From contig CAVNZG010000977.1 in assembly GCA_963693315.1 (NCBI GenBank), forward strand, positions 248,001 through 312,000: 64,000 bases of DNA, given 5' to 3'. This document shows, one piece after another, positions 1-10,000 of the stretch. The stretch comes from Diogma glabrata (Eukaryota > Arthropoda > Insecta > Diptera > Cylindrotomidae). A model generated the notes under the pieces. It made no database searches and was not told the origin of the DNA. It was given only the letters and a program-made list of their open reading frames with translations. Position numbers and translations under genes: made by a program. Positions within the stretch are counted from its first letter, which is position 1, and the number at the start of each line of letters is the position of its first letter.

Positions 1-3000
1 AATTTAAAACAAAAAAAAATTTTATATGTTGTGTGCCGTTCTGAATCATACAAAGAAAAAAAAATTTTAATGAATTTGTAAAATTGTTAACGCAAAAAAA
101 AAAATCTTTATATGTTTGTGTTGTGCCCACTATAATAATGTGCCGTAAAATCAACAAGCAAAAAAAAATTGCATTAAATCTACGTAGTACAAAATATTAT
201 AATCAATATTAAATTTGGTGAGTGCCAATATTTCCATTAGTTGAATTTGTTTGTATTTAGTATCACTGAGTTAGTCCAATTTAGTCAAAAATTTATATGT
301 GCAAGTTAAAACAAATTGATATGTTTTGTGACGTAACGAAAACTGTACGCGCGCTATCATCCTAATGTTAATTATTTTTGACATAAATGTTTTAGTGATA
401 ATTAAATGGAATTATTGTGACTAACTATTAAAATATATATTTTTTTTGTGGAATATATTTTGTATCCACGTATTTCTCTTAAAATTTAAGTAGAACAATT
501 GTTTGTACTAATTAAAAGTTTTTAACTCAGTTGAATGAGTCCTATTTTTTTGTAAAACTTAAATTATTTCGACTGCCGAAGATTTAAGAAGGTATGATAA
601 ATATTATAAATTCGAACTACCATATTATGTAAAAGAAAGATGTATCTTATTTATTAGTTGTGTATTTGTTTAAATAGACAATCGAATTGTAACAAAATAT
701 GATTACAGTTATTATGCTAAATGAACGTATGCTGTATTTTATTTTCTATTGAACGTCGTGGAATTTGATAACTTGTGTTATGATAACATAAAAAAAATGG
801 TTTATTTTTATTTGTGATTCTGAAATTTACCAAATTTAAATGGCAGTACTATTTTGAAGTTGGATGTTGATGTGAATAAATTAATAATATGATGCAAGAT
901 CCAAATTATAAAAAAGGCCGGAATATGACGTCCTTCAACGATGAGGCCACAATATCATCATCCGCCGTATCAATATTTTGGCGGTTACTACTGTAGGTTA
1001 GTGCAACTCAGCATTGGCATCAGGTTTTTGGCTGTTGCTATCGTCTATTATACCTGTTTCGACACACCAATAATACAAAATTTTCATTTAATTACTGCCG
1101 TATCGCTTCATTATCATTGTTACAACTTGGTTACAGTTATACTTCAACGAATAATTTAACGGGTGTGGTTACAATTGATTACCTTTGGGATTTCAACGCA
1201 TACGTCAACCATTACTTTTGCCGTATTGCTTCACTATCATTGTTACAAAATTATTACAGTTATCCTGCACGTATAGTTTAACTAGTGTTGGTACAATTTG
1301 TCACATTGTTTGGATTTCAACGCATACGTCAACAATTATTCTTTTTTGCCGTATTGCTTCACTATCATTGATACAAAATTATTACAGATATACTGCAACG
1401 AATAGTTTAACTAGTGTTGGTGCCATTTACTACAAGTTTTGGATTTCAACGCATACGTCAACAATTATGTTTTGCCGTATTGCGTTCCCATCATTGATAC
1501 AAATTGTCACCGTTCGATTTCAATAAATAGTTTGGCTAGTGTTGGTACACTTATTTTCGATTTCAACGCATCCTGCCACAACTACATTTCAACGCATTCG
1601 GCTTAATTGATTGCAAGTTTATTTAACGTTTCTATGTACCATTTTTTTTTTTTTCTCACAACGTTATCATTGTGTTCAACGTTTTATTCAACAAAATCCT
1701 TCAACGCTGATGCTTGCAAGTTTACGGAATGGTTCTACTTGTCATTTGCTGCAACAACGTCATCCATTACCGTTTCTACGTAACGTTTATTCAATAAAAT
1801 TGTTTAATGATTGCAAATTTATTTAACATTTCTACACAACCATTTATTCATTGTTTATAAGAACAACATTAATTAACGCTGCTGACTGCCAGTTTATGGA
1901 ATGTTCCTACGGGTCATTCACTGCAACAACGATATCAATTAACGTTTCTACGTAACGTTTATTCAATAAAATTGTTTAATGATTGCAAATTTATTCAACA
2001 TTTCTACACAACCATTTATTCATTGTTTATAAGAACAACCTTACTTACCGCTGATGATTGCTAGTTTATTGAACGTTTCTACTCATCATTTTTATTCAAC
2101 AATATTATCATTTAACGTTTCTAATTACCGTTTTACTCAACAACATTACTTACCGCTGATGATTACTAGTTTAGTGAACGTTTCTACTCATCATATTTAT
2201 TCAACAATATTATCATTTAACGTTTCTAATTAACGTTTTACTCAACAACATTACTTACCGCTGATGATTGCTAGTTTATTGAACGTTTCTACTCATCATT
2301 TTTATTCAACAATATTATCATTTAACGTTTCTAATTAACGTTTCATTCAACAAAATTACTTACCGCTGATGATTACTAGTTTATTGAACGTTTCTACTCA
2401 TCATATTTATTCAACAATATTATCATTTAACGTTTCTAATTAACGTTTCATTCAACAAAATTACTTACCGCTGATGATTGCTAGTTTATTGAACGTTTCT
2501 ACTCATCATTTTTTTATTCAACAATATTATCATTTAACGTTTCTAATTAACGTTTCATTCAACAAAATTACTTACCGCTGATGATTACTAGTTTATTGAA
2601 CGTTTCTACCCATCATTTTTCTTCAACAATATTATCAGATAACGTTTCTAATCAACGCTTTATCCATCGAAATTCTCCAACGTGACCAGCGTACCAATGG
2701 AAGGCTGATGGAATCGGAATAGGAGGTCAGGAATTAATCGTGGGGTGAGTACACTCAGTTTGTTTTTTTTTTATTATTTTATTTTTTTTTAATTAAGGTG
2801 GGGGGGTGTGAATGGGTGTAAAAGGGCGTGTCAGAGATTGAATCGGGACATGCTAGTCGTCGAATGTGTGGGTGAATGTGTGACGTGTGAGTGTGTGGGC
2901 GTCTGAGAGTGAATGTAGGGGTTGGGCGTGGTGATCGTGGATCTTTCGCCCATGGCGTCGCCAGAGTCTCCATTTTTCCACTTGTATTTCTTTCCATTTC

Positions 3001-3171
3001 TGCAGATTTTCGTAAATAGCGTACATTTCTGTATTTGTGCTGAAGTAGCAGGTATTACTCTATCAAACCCGCGATGGCTGAGTCTTAGTCGTGATGGCTT
3101 TAAACTACTCAAGGTACGCTTCCTGCTATGCCACTCTCATTGGTTCGCCACTGAGAAACCGCTTCATTACA
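1..3171 (+). repeat. Element A 5' LTR (left end outside window)
   Basis: This stretch recurs at 12119-15289 with a constant offset of 12118 at every landmark I compared, so there is no net insertion or deletion over 3.17 kb. It ends in TTACA at 3171, followed by a 3-base spacer and a tRNA-Lys primer-binding site, which fixes the LTR's right edge. The left edge lies before base 1. The body is AT-rich and holds several families of direct repeats, around 1180-1510, 1790-2040 and 2040-2640. The last ~240 bases resemble the corresponding end of element E's LTR, while the rest differs. Near-identity of the two LTRs implies a recent insertion (inference). Short ORFs inside it look non-coding. Confidence 0.88.
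2040..2640 (+). repeat. Six-monomer minisatellite inside the 5' LTR
   Basis: A unit of about 105 bp occurs six times. Each contains CTTACCGCTGATGATT, then G or A, then CTAGTTTA, a TGAACGTTTCTACTCATCAT block and an ATTTAACGTTTCTAATTA block. The variable base alternates G, A, G, A, G, A, so the array reads as three ~210 bp dimers, a higher-order repeat. The same array sits in the 3' LTR. Confidence 0.85.
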
Positions 3172-3174
3172 AAT

Positions 3175-3192
3175 TGGCGCCCAACGTGGGGC
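3175..3192 (+). promoter_or_regulatory. Primer-binding site for tRNA-Lys(CUU), element A
   Basis: TGGCGCCCAACGTGGGGC starts three bases after the LTR end. It is the exact complement of the 3' 18 nt, CCA included, of animal tRNA-Lys(CUU). This is where minus-strand DNA synthesis would be primed. The same 18-mer occurs inverted next to element E's LTR. Confidence 0.92.
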
Positions 3193-3370
3193 TTCTCTAA
3201 GGGTTTCTACAGTGATGTAGGACCCTGGAGGAGTCCCTCCATGTTTACACAAAATTTGAAAAATTTTTTTTTTGAAAATTTTTTTTCATGTTAATTTTCA
3301 AGTTGCACCCAACAATAGTAAGAGACTCTGGCGGCGTGGAAGCAGTTCCCTGCTTCACACGCGCAGGAGC

Positions 3371-3403
3371 GAAGGAAGTCTGAGATTCCTCAGACTTTCC
3401 TTC
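3371..3403 (+). promoter_or_regulatory. Conserved leader stem-loop
   Basis: GAAGGAAGTCTGAG and CTCAGACTTTCCTTC form a 14-15 bp stem around a four-base loop. Element E (minus strand, about 61610-61640) keeps the same hairpin with changed bases. Confidence 0.65.
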
Positions 3404-3471
3404 GATGGGGTTTTGCGTCCCCACGCCTCCAGCTACAACTCTCCTTTTTGTATTTTGATAACGCAAGGGTG

Positions 3472-3497
3472 AGAATGGTTCTTCGGAATCATTCTCA
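3472..3497 (+). promoter_or_regulatory. Leader stem-loop with UUCG loop
   Basis: GAGAATGGTTC, TTCG, GAATCATTCTC forms an 11 bp stem closed by a C(UUCG)G tetraloop, with one G-U pair. Element E has the same hairpin with differences that keep pairing through G-U or Watson-Crick changes. Confidence 0.65.
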
Positions 3498-3724
3498 ATG
3501 GGCTTTACAAACCCACGGACCCTAGTAACGGCTGGGTTTCTTACTGGCACGGGGAATGCCGGGGGTGACCGGGTGCCAGGATTAGATATTTGTGAAATGG
3601 CGTATACGCCTATCACATCCATCCTGGTCATCTGGCCATGCTCTGGGTTCGCTGTGACAGTGAGATTCTCAGCTGGGCTAACTGCTCCATAACGTTAGAG
3701 TCCCCTCCCTGGAGCGTTAGCACC

Positions 3725-3858
3725 CTATGGTCTGAGTTGTCCGGTTCTCGCGAATGATACTGGGGAACATCTTCTAAAGCAGTTCGATATCAACTGCTGA
3801 GGGAAGATGTTCGCCCAGCCTTCATGTCGCGAGTTAATTGGATTAACTCAGATCATAG
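3725..3858 (+). promoter_or_regulatory. 134-nt conserved long hairpin in leader
   Basis: Nested complementary blocks line up: CTATGGTCTGAGTT with AACTCAGATCATAG, CTCGCGA with TCGCGAG, CTGGGGAACATCTTC with GAAGATGTTCGCCCAG, and AGCAGTT with AACTGCT. Together they make one long interrupted stem. A sequence of the same length and pairing sits in element E at 61141-61274 on the minus strand. Confidence 0.75.
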
Positions 3859-3989
3859 CACCTCGCCCGTATGTGTTGGTGGTGTGGATCGCAGTTGGCA
3901 GGTGTTGATGATCGAATGGTGGTCCAGAGGATTTATCTTCTGGCCATCCCGTCAGCACTTGTCAGCTGGGTGAGATCCCATCAGCACAT

Positions 3990-4080
3990 ACCCCTTCTTA
4001 TTCCTTTCCCACCCTACCTTTTCCCATCCTTTTACCTCCGCTCTTCTTCCCTTCTCCTTTCTGATTTCCCATCCTTTAAC
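3990..4080 (+). other. Pyrimidine-rich tract in leader
   Basis: About 90 bases consist almost entirely of C and T (CCTTTCCCACCCTACC, CTTCTTCCCTTCTCC and similar). The equivalent stretch in element E (about 60930-61010) is purine-rich on the + strand, so the tract is conserved in element orientation. Its role is unknown; polypyrimidine-tract-binding proteins or internal translation initiation are possibilities. Confidence 0.45.
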
Positions 4081-5052
4081 GTAGCATAATTTTACTTTTC
4101 TTTGGTCCCAAACAAACAAAAACATCTTAAAACAACAACAAATAATGAAAGACCGGCGATCACCCCTTCCAGCCCCATGTGTGGTGAACTTCCCCCAGGA
4201 TTGGTCCGTCTGTCCTCCGTCCACAAATAAATAAATAACAAAAAAAAAAAGGAAAATAAATATTTATTATTGTGTAAATAGCAAATAAATAAATATAATA
4301 ATAAATAAATAAATAGAATAACCAATAAATAAATATAATAATAAATAAATAAATATTTAATAAAGAAATAAATAAGTATTTATTAATTAAATAGTTAATA
4401 AATACATAAGACGGCAAAACAGCTGATAATATTGGGAACTAAATTTTTTTTTTCAATATATTTTAGATGCCAGCACAAAAAAATAAATATTAAACAAATA
4501 GATTATACATCAAGAATACGTATTTAAACCAAATATAGGAATTAATAATATATCAAATAAGGAAAACGAAGAGTATTCAACTCAAATAAATAAGCATCAA
4601 GAATAAGAAAATTATAACGGAAAACCAAAAATTTTATTCACCAATTTAAAGCTAACCTGGATAGAAGACTACAATTCGATTAATATTAGGTATAGATTGT
4701 TAGATTTAATCTTGCTTGTATATTTTCGTTTAAGGCATGATAGGCTAAGTTTTTTTTGTATTTTTGTTAAATTTTGAAACACATTTGCTTGTCGAACCGG
4801 TAGGCTTGCCGCCCTTTTTTTTGTTTTCCCTTTTTGATTTTCGATTCGGGGAATTTCTGAGCCGCCCGAAATCGATTCGGAAATTTTTGTTTAATCCCCC
4901 GCCGACAATAGTGTAGGATATTAATTTTCACGCATTTTGCTTCATAATTTTTGTTCCCCACTTACCTCGTTAATAACAGTATAACTTACCTGTTTTTTTT
5001 TTTGGGCTTCATTTTCGCGTTTGTTTCACCAGATTGAACTGCTGCCCGTTAA

Positions 5053-5089
<37 letters not shown>

Positions 5090-5444
5090 AAAAAAACAAA
5101 TTTTTCCTGATTGTTCACACATCAACAACGTAAGTAGTAATAGATATTTCATTCTTGATTACCCTCGGCGATAGCCCGTTTTACAAGTTTCTTAATCCAT
5201 ACATTGGACGAAGTGGTCAGATATCGCACAGCTGGTTAAGGGTTTGAATAACGAAATTTCCATACAACTCTCTAATATATTTCAAGTACTAAAATATTGT
5301 AATAAAGTATTTTTGTCTGGTAATAATTAAATTGTTTATTCGTTTTCAACGTTTGCAATAAGTAACACTTGGCTAGTGTAACAATTTTTCTCCCTATACT
5401 TGTCTTTATTGGTCTGGTCCTGTACGGCGGTTTGAGTTTTCATA

Positions 5445-7010
5445 ATGTCAGCGGCTGATAAGATTGACGTTCTGGACAGGTCCAGCTCTTGTGCTGTTTG
5501 TCAGCACGAAATAGTGCCGGCCGACGTAAAACTCCTCACTCGGTGTAACCACCTCTTTCATGACATCTGCCTCAACGACTGGTTGTTGCAGAATAGCACC
5601 TGCCCGATTTGTCGAGCCGCTTGTGAGCGTGCAGAATTACAGAGGTTACCTCGAGGGAGGGAGAAAACTAATGATACAATGGTGCCACCACCACCGCGAC
5701 CGGTGACCCGCTCTATTACCGCAGGCTGGCAACGTCGTTCCAGTACCGGAATTCAACCCTCGTCCACTCCCTTGGCAAACCGTCTCCCACCATCTCGACT
5801 CGCCGATGAAGTGCGAGGGAATATAGCTCAAAGATCTCCCATATATGGTGCCGCTGCAGCGGAAGATCCAGGTTTTCAGGAAGCGGTAAATGCTCACATC
5901 GATCGGGAAATTTCAAGAATTAATCACTCAATGATGCAATCACGTGCTCCAGCACCTGAAGTGTTGTTACCCCTAGCACATAATGCAGTATCACCCACCA
6001 CCCCGCGTCATCAAACGGTTCATTCCGGAAATTATACACCAGTGAATGCGTATATGCGAAATAATGTACCAGTACCACCATTGTTTGCTGAGCCTCCTCC
6101 TGCTCTTGCTCCAACTAGAATGAGAACACATCTCGAGCAGCACTCTACAACAATTAGAAATTGGAACGTAACGTTCTCGGGTAGACCCGATGGTCTAGAT
6201 GTTGAAGCGTTCATCTTCAGAATAGAGCGGCTGACCGAGATGTGTTTAAATAGCGATTTTACTATTGTCACCCGTTGTCTGTACCTGTTGTTCACAGATC
6301 GAGCAGCTGATTGGTTCTGGAGATATTTTCGCCAGAACCGACAGCTTATTTGGACTGACTTGTGTCATGCTCTGCGAATTGAATTTCAGGACCGGCAGAC
6401 GGACGAAGAAGTGAAGGAGCGGATGAGGGCCAGGAAACAGCGGCCCACGGAATTGTTTGACGAATTCTTACAAGCGATTTATCGACTGGCAGATAAGCTA
6501 CGAGTACCGATGTCGGACGCGGAGTTGTTATCCTTGATACGCAACAACTTACGATTAGAAATTAGAAGGGAGCTGTTATATGTTACCATTTATGGACTGG
6601 AACATCTGCGCCAGCTCTGCCGTGATCGCGAAAAGTTATGGGCCGAGTCAGTAACCAGATCGCGAGATTATAATATTCGACCGTCTAGACCGGTGTCTGA
6701 GGTGGATTTAGATAGTGAATTCTCACGAATTCAAATTAGCGAATTGCCAACTGAATCATTACCAATTACCTCTAACGAACTTGCGGCAATACAGCCTGCC
6801 CCTAATATGAAACGAATAACCAGTTCAACTATTTGTTGGAACTGTAAACGACCTGGTCATCGGTGGCACGATTGTCGTGAATCTCAGCGATTGTTTTGTT
6901 GGGGATGCGGAAAAGACGATGTATTATGTCCTAACTGTGAAAATTGTCGGGGAAACCGAAGGGGGGGCCAGAATCCCAACACCTTTTCTCGCTCCCAGGA
7001 CCTGTCTTAG
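5445..7010 (+). CDS. gag: Gag polyprotein with N-terminal RING-H2 finger (element A)
   Basis: This 521-residue structural protein packages element RNA into particles. Residues 16-56 form a complete RING-H2 finger: C-x2-C-x14-C-x-H-x2-H-x2-C-x10-C-x2-C, including the tryptophan and the CPIC ending typical of E3 ubiquitin ligases. A proline-rich linker follows. The capsid region is about 235-400 and is similar to that of element C. At about 464-477 there is a CCHC zinc knuckle (C-x2-C-x4-H-x4-C), then a cysteine cluster (C-x2-C-x6-C-x2-C-x2-C) at about 485-502. The start is the first ATG, in CATAATGTC context. Pol lies in the -1 frame and overlaps the end. RING fingers are not a standard part of Ty3/Gypsy Gag. 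Ligase activity is inferred from the motif only. Confidence 0.9.
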   Translation: MSAADKIDVLDRSSSCAVCQHEIVPADVKLLTRCNHLFHDICLNDWLLQNSTCPICRAACERAELQRLPRGREKTNDTMVPPPPRPVTRSITAGWQRRSSTGIQPSSTPLANRLPPSRLADEVRGNIAQRSPIYGAAAAEDPGFQEAVNAHIDREISRINHSMMQSRAPAPEVLLPLAHNAVSPTTPRHQTVHSGNYTPVNAYMRNNVPVPPLFAEPPPALAPTRMRTHLEQHSTTIRNWNVTFSGRPDGLDVEAFIFRIERLTEMCLNSDFTIVTRCLYLLFTDRAADWFWRYFRQNRQLIWTDLCHALRIEFQDRQTDEEVKERMRARKQRPTELFDEFLQAIYRLADKLRVPMSDAELLSLIRNNLRLEIRRELLYVTIYGLEHLRQLCRDREKLWAESVTRSRDYNIRPSRPVSEVDLDSEFSRIQISELPTESLPITSNELAAIQPAPNMKRITSSTICWNCKRPGHRWHDCRESQRLFCWGCGKDDVLCPNCENCRGNRRGGQNPNTFSRSQDLS

Positions 7011-10000
7011 AATCATCTGAGACCAAATTCGATTTATCTCCTGATCCCTCGGTTGTGTCATCTACCACTCCCACTAACCTATTTGTACCCGATACACGGT
7101 CGAACCGAACCTCAACTTCCAATCTGATAGAACACCCGTTAATTACTACTTCGGTTACATTAGTACCCACTCATGATACTAATGTGAAATTATTGAAACG
7201 AACACCCGATCATACTGAACCGCCTCCATTATGGACCAAAATCAAATCGTTCCAACAACGATTGAACGAATACCTGAAAATACGCGCAACCATATTTGTC
7301 GATTCATTATCCTCTTTGAAACTTCCATCGCGCTCTGCGCTCCGTTCTCGTATTTATTGGCAACAACGACATCTGTTTAAATCCAAAACCATTTCCTCCA
7401 TTGTGAAATTGGCCAACGATGTGAGATCTTATGCCACCGTGTCAATATTGGGTAAACAACATACTGGACTGTTGGATAGTGGAGCGTCCTTGACTGTAAT
7501 TGGTGGTGATTTTGCTAAAGAAATCGTGCAAACTCCAGACCTCCTGACTTATTCATCTGCAGTAGTTCGTACTGCCGATGGCCAAAGGCAGAAGATCCTG
7601 GGATTTGTAAAAACAAAGATTTCATTTATGAACCAAGTCAGAACCCTGGACGTCTTCGTTATCCCGTCTTTAACGCAAGATCTATACTTAGGTATAGATT
7701 TCTTTAATGCTTTTGGCTTGTTTAACCCATTATTTAGCTTACCTACACGTTCGACTACAGAGTCAGTAATTTCAGATTTGTCTATGGACAACCAGGAACG
7801 CTTACAAAACGCTATCCAACTTCTACCATCATTTTCGAAAATGGGTCTGGGTCGAACACATCTGTTAGAACATGTTATTGATGTGGGCACTGCAGCTCCC
7901 ATCAAGCAACGACACTACCCAATATCGCCCGCCATTGAGAGACTGATGGGAGAAGAACTGGATAGAATGTTATCTCTGGGTATCATAGAGGTTTCAAACA
8001 GTCCATGGTCGAGCCCAGTGGTTTTAATTCGCAAACCCGGGAAGAATCGTCTTTGTTTGGATAGCCGAAAGGTCAATACAGTCACCAAAAAGGATGCTTA
8101 CCCCCTTCCACAGATTGATGGAATTTTGAGTCGTCTGCCACAGAGTAATTTCATTTCCAGTTTGGATCTGAAAGACGCTTTTTGGCAGATACCTCTTGAA
8201 AAACACTCCCGAGAGAAAACTGCTTTTACGGTCCCGGGGCGGCCATTGTATCAGTTCGTAAGAATGCCTTTCGGACTGTGCAATGCGCCGCAAACAATGA
8301 CTAAATTGATGGACCAAGTAATTCCTCCACATCTCAAGTCGTGCGTCTTCGTATACTTGGATGATCTTCTAATAGTTACAGATACCTTCGAGGCCCATCT
8401 GAAGCTGTTAGAAGATATCTCCCAGTGTCTTAGACGTGCGAACTTGACGATAAACGTGGAAAAAAGTAAGTTTCTCTTGCCGGATGTAAAATATTTGGGA
8501 TATGTCGTGGGAGGTGGTACGTTAAAAATTGATCCTGATAAAACTCAGGCCATTTCTGAATTTCCTACGCCGCGTACGTCCAAACAGATTCGACGTTTCC
8601 TGGGTATGGCGGGTTATTATCGCCGTTTTATATCTGATTTCTCTGCTATGTCCTCTCCAATATCAGATTTGTTGAAGAAAAATTCTAATAAATTCGTATG
8701 GACACAGGAAGCTGAAACAGCATTTATCAATCTCAAAAATGCTCTCATATCAGCCCCAGTCCTCATAAACCCCGACTATACTAAACCCTTTACTCTCCAG
8801 TGCGACGCTAGCAACGACGGTATAGGTTGTGTACTGCTTCAGTGTGACATGGACGGTATGGAGCATCCCATAGCGTACATGTCCAAAAAACTAAATTCTG
8901 CGCAGCGCAATTACTCCACTAGCGAGAAAGAGTGTCTAGCCGCCGTACTGGGAGTAAAGAAATTTAGAGCGTATGTCGAGGGTCAGGCCTTTAAGATCAT
9001 AACTGATCATGCTTCATTAAAATGGTTAATGCAACAGAAAGACCTTTCTGGTCGATTGGCTCGTTGGAGCTTGAAATTGCAGGGTTATGTCTTTGATATT
9101 GAGTACCGAAAAGGAAATTTAAACATAGTTCCAGACACTTTATCAAGACGTGACTCTGTTGACGTCATTTCTGAATTATGTCCAGTGCCTGAATTAGATC
9201 TTAATTCCCCTTTCTTCAACACTTCTCGATATTTGGAGTTGGTAAATCTGGTTACCGAAGCAGACGGTACTTTGCCTGATCTGAAAGTAATTTCTGGTCG
9301 GGTTTATAAACGAACGGCTTGTCTAGATCTTGATATTCCTTCAGAGGGTGAGGTTTGGAAATTGTGGTTACCTGAGGAATACACTGACGAGTGTATTGCA
9401 AGGGCCCACAATCCTCCTACCTCATCTCATGGAGGTCTAGCAAAAACCTTGTATAACATTCGTAAATTTTACTATTGGCCTCGTATGTATACCCAGGTTA
9501 AATCTTACATAGGAAATTGTAAGACCTGTAAAGAAATCAAAGCGACTAATGTTCCACTTCGTGCTCCCATGGTGTCCCAAATGAAAACAGAACGAATTGG
9601 ACAGCGATTATATATCGATATTCTTGGCCCTTATCCTCGTTCAAAGGCCGGGAATATCGCTATCCTTGTAGTATTAGATCATGTTACTAAATATCCATTT
9701 TTATTTCCTTTACGGAAACTAACCGCTGAACCAATTTGTCATCTATTGGCTACCAATGTCTTTCACGTATTTGGTTGTCCCGAAGTTATTGTGTCCGATA
9801 ATGGGACGCAGTTTAAGTCTAAACTATTTGGAGATTTCTTGGCGAAGCACGGAGTGAAACATACATTACTAGCGTTATATTCACCTCAAGCTAACGCTTC
9901 GGAACGGGTAAATAGAAGTGTTTTATCTGGTATTAGAGCCTATTTAAAGGAGGAACATTCTGAATGGGATCTGCACTTGAGCGAGATCGCTTGTGCACTA

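Larger units (their letters stand above)
3193..5444 (+). other. Structured untranslated leader of element A
   Basis: This 2.25 kb lies between the primer-binding site and the gag ATG and has no convincing coding sequence. In order it holds stem-loops at 3340-3357, 3371-3403 and 3472-3497, a long hairpin at 3725-3858, a pyrimidine-rich tract at about 3990-4080, TAAA/ATAA simple repeats at about 4210-4400, and an A33 run at 5056-5088. Its first kilobase is recognisable in element E (minus strand, roughly 60780-61812), so the structured part is conserved between copies. Packaging, dimerisation or internal translation initiation are possible roles, by inference only. Confidence 0.7.

Noticed and set aside
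941..1826. Short ORFs in the A LTR (and copies at 13059-13944)
   Set aside because: They run through repeated AT-rich LTR sequence, have no domain, and recur only because the LTR is duplicated.
2040..2640. CRISPR-like array
   Set aside because: Monomers are contiguous with no unique spacers, and the setting is a eukaryotic LTR.
2779..3692. Overlapping ORFs on both strands at the LTR end and leader start
   Set aside because: Compositional artefacts of G- and T-rich or structured RNA sequence; no conserved reading frame between A and E.
6944..6967. An independent start codon for pol
   Set aside because: The frame begins at a TTG inside gag; the conserved in-phase slippery heptamer explains entry better.
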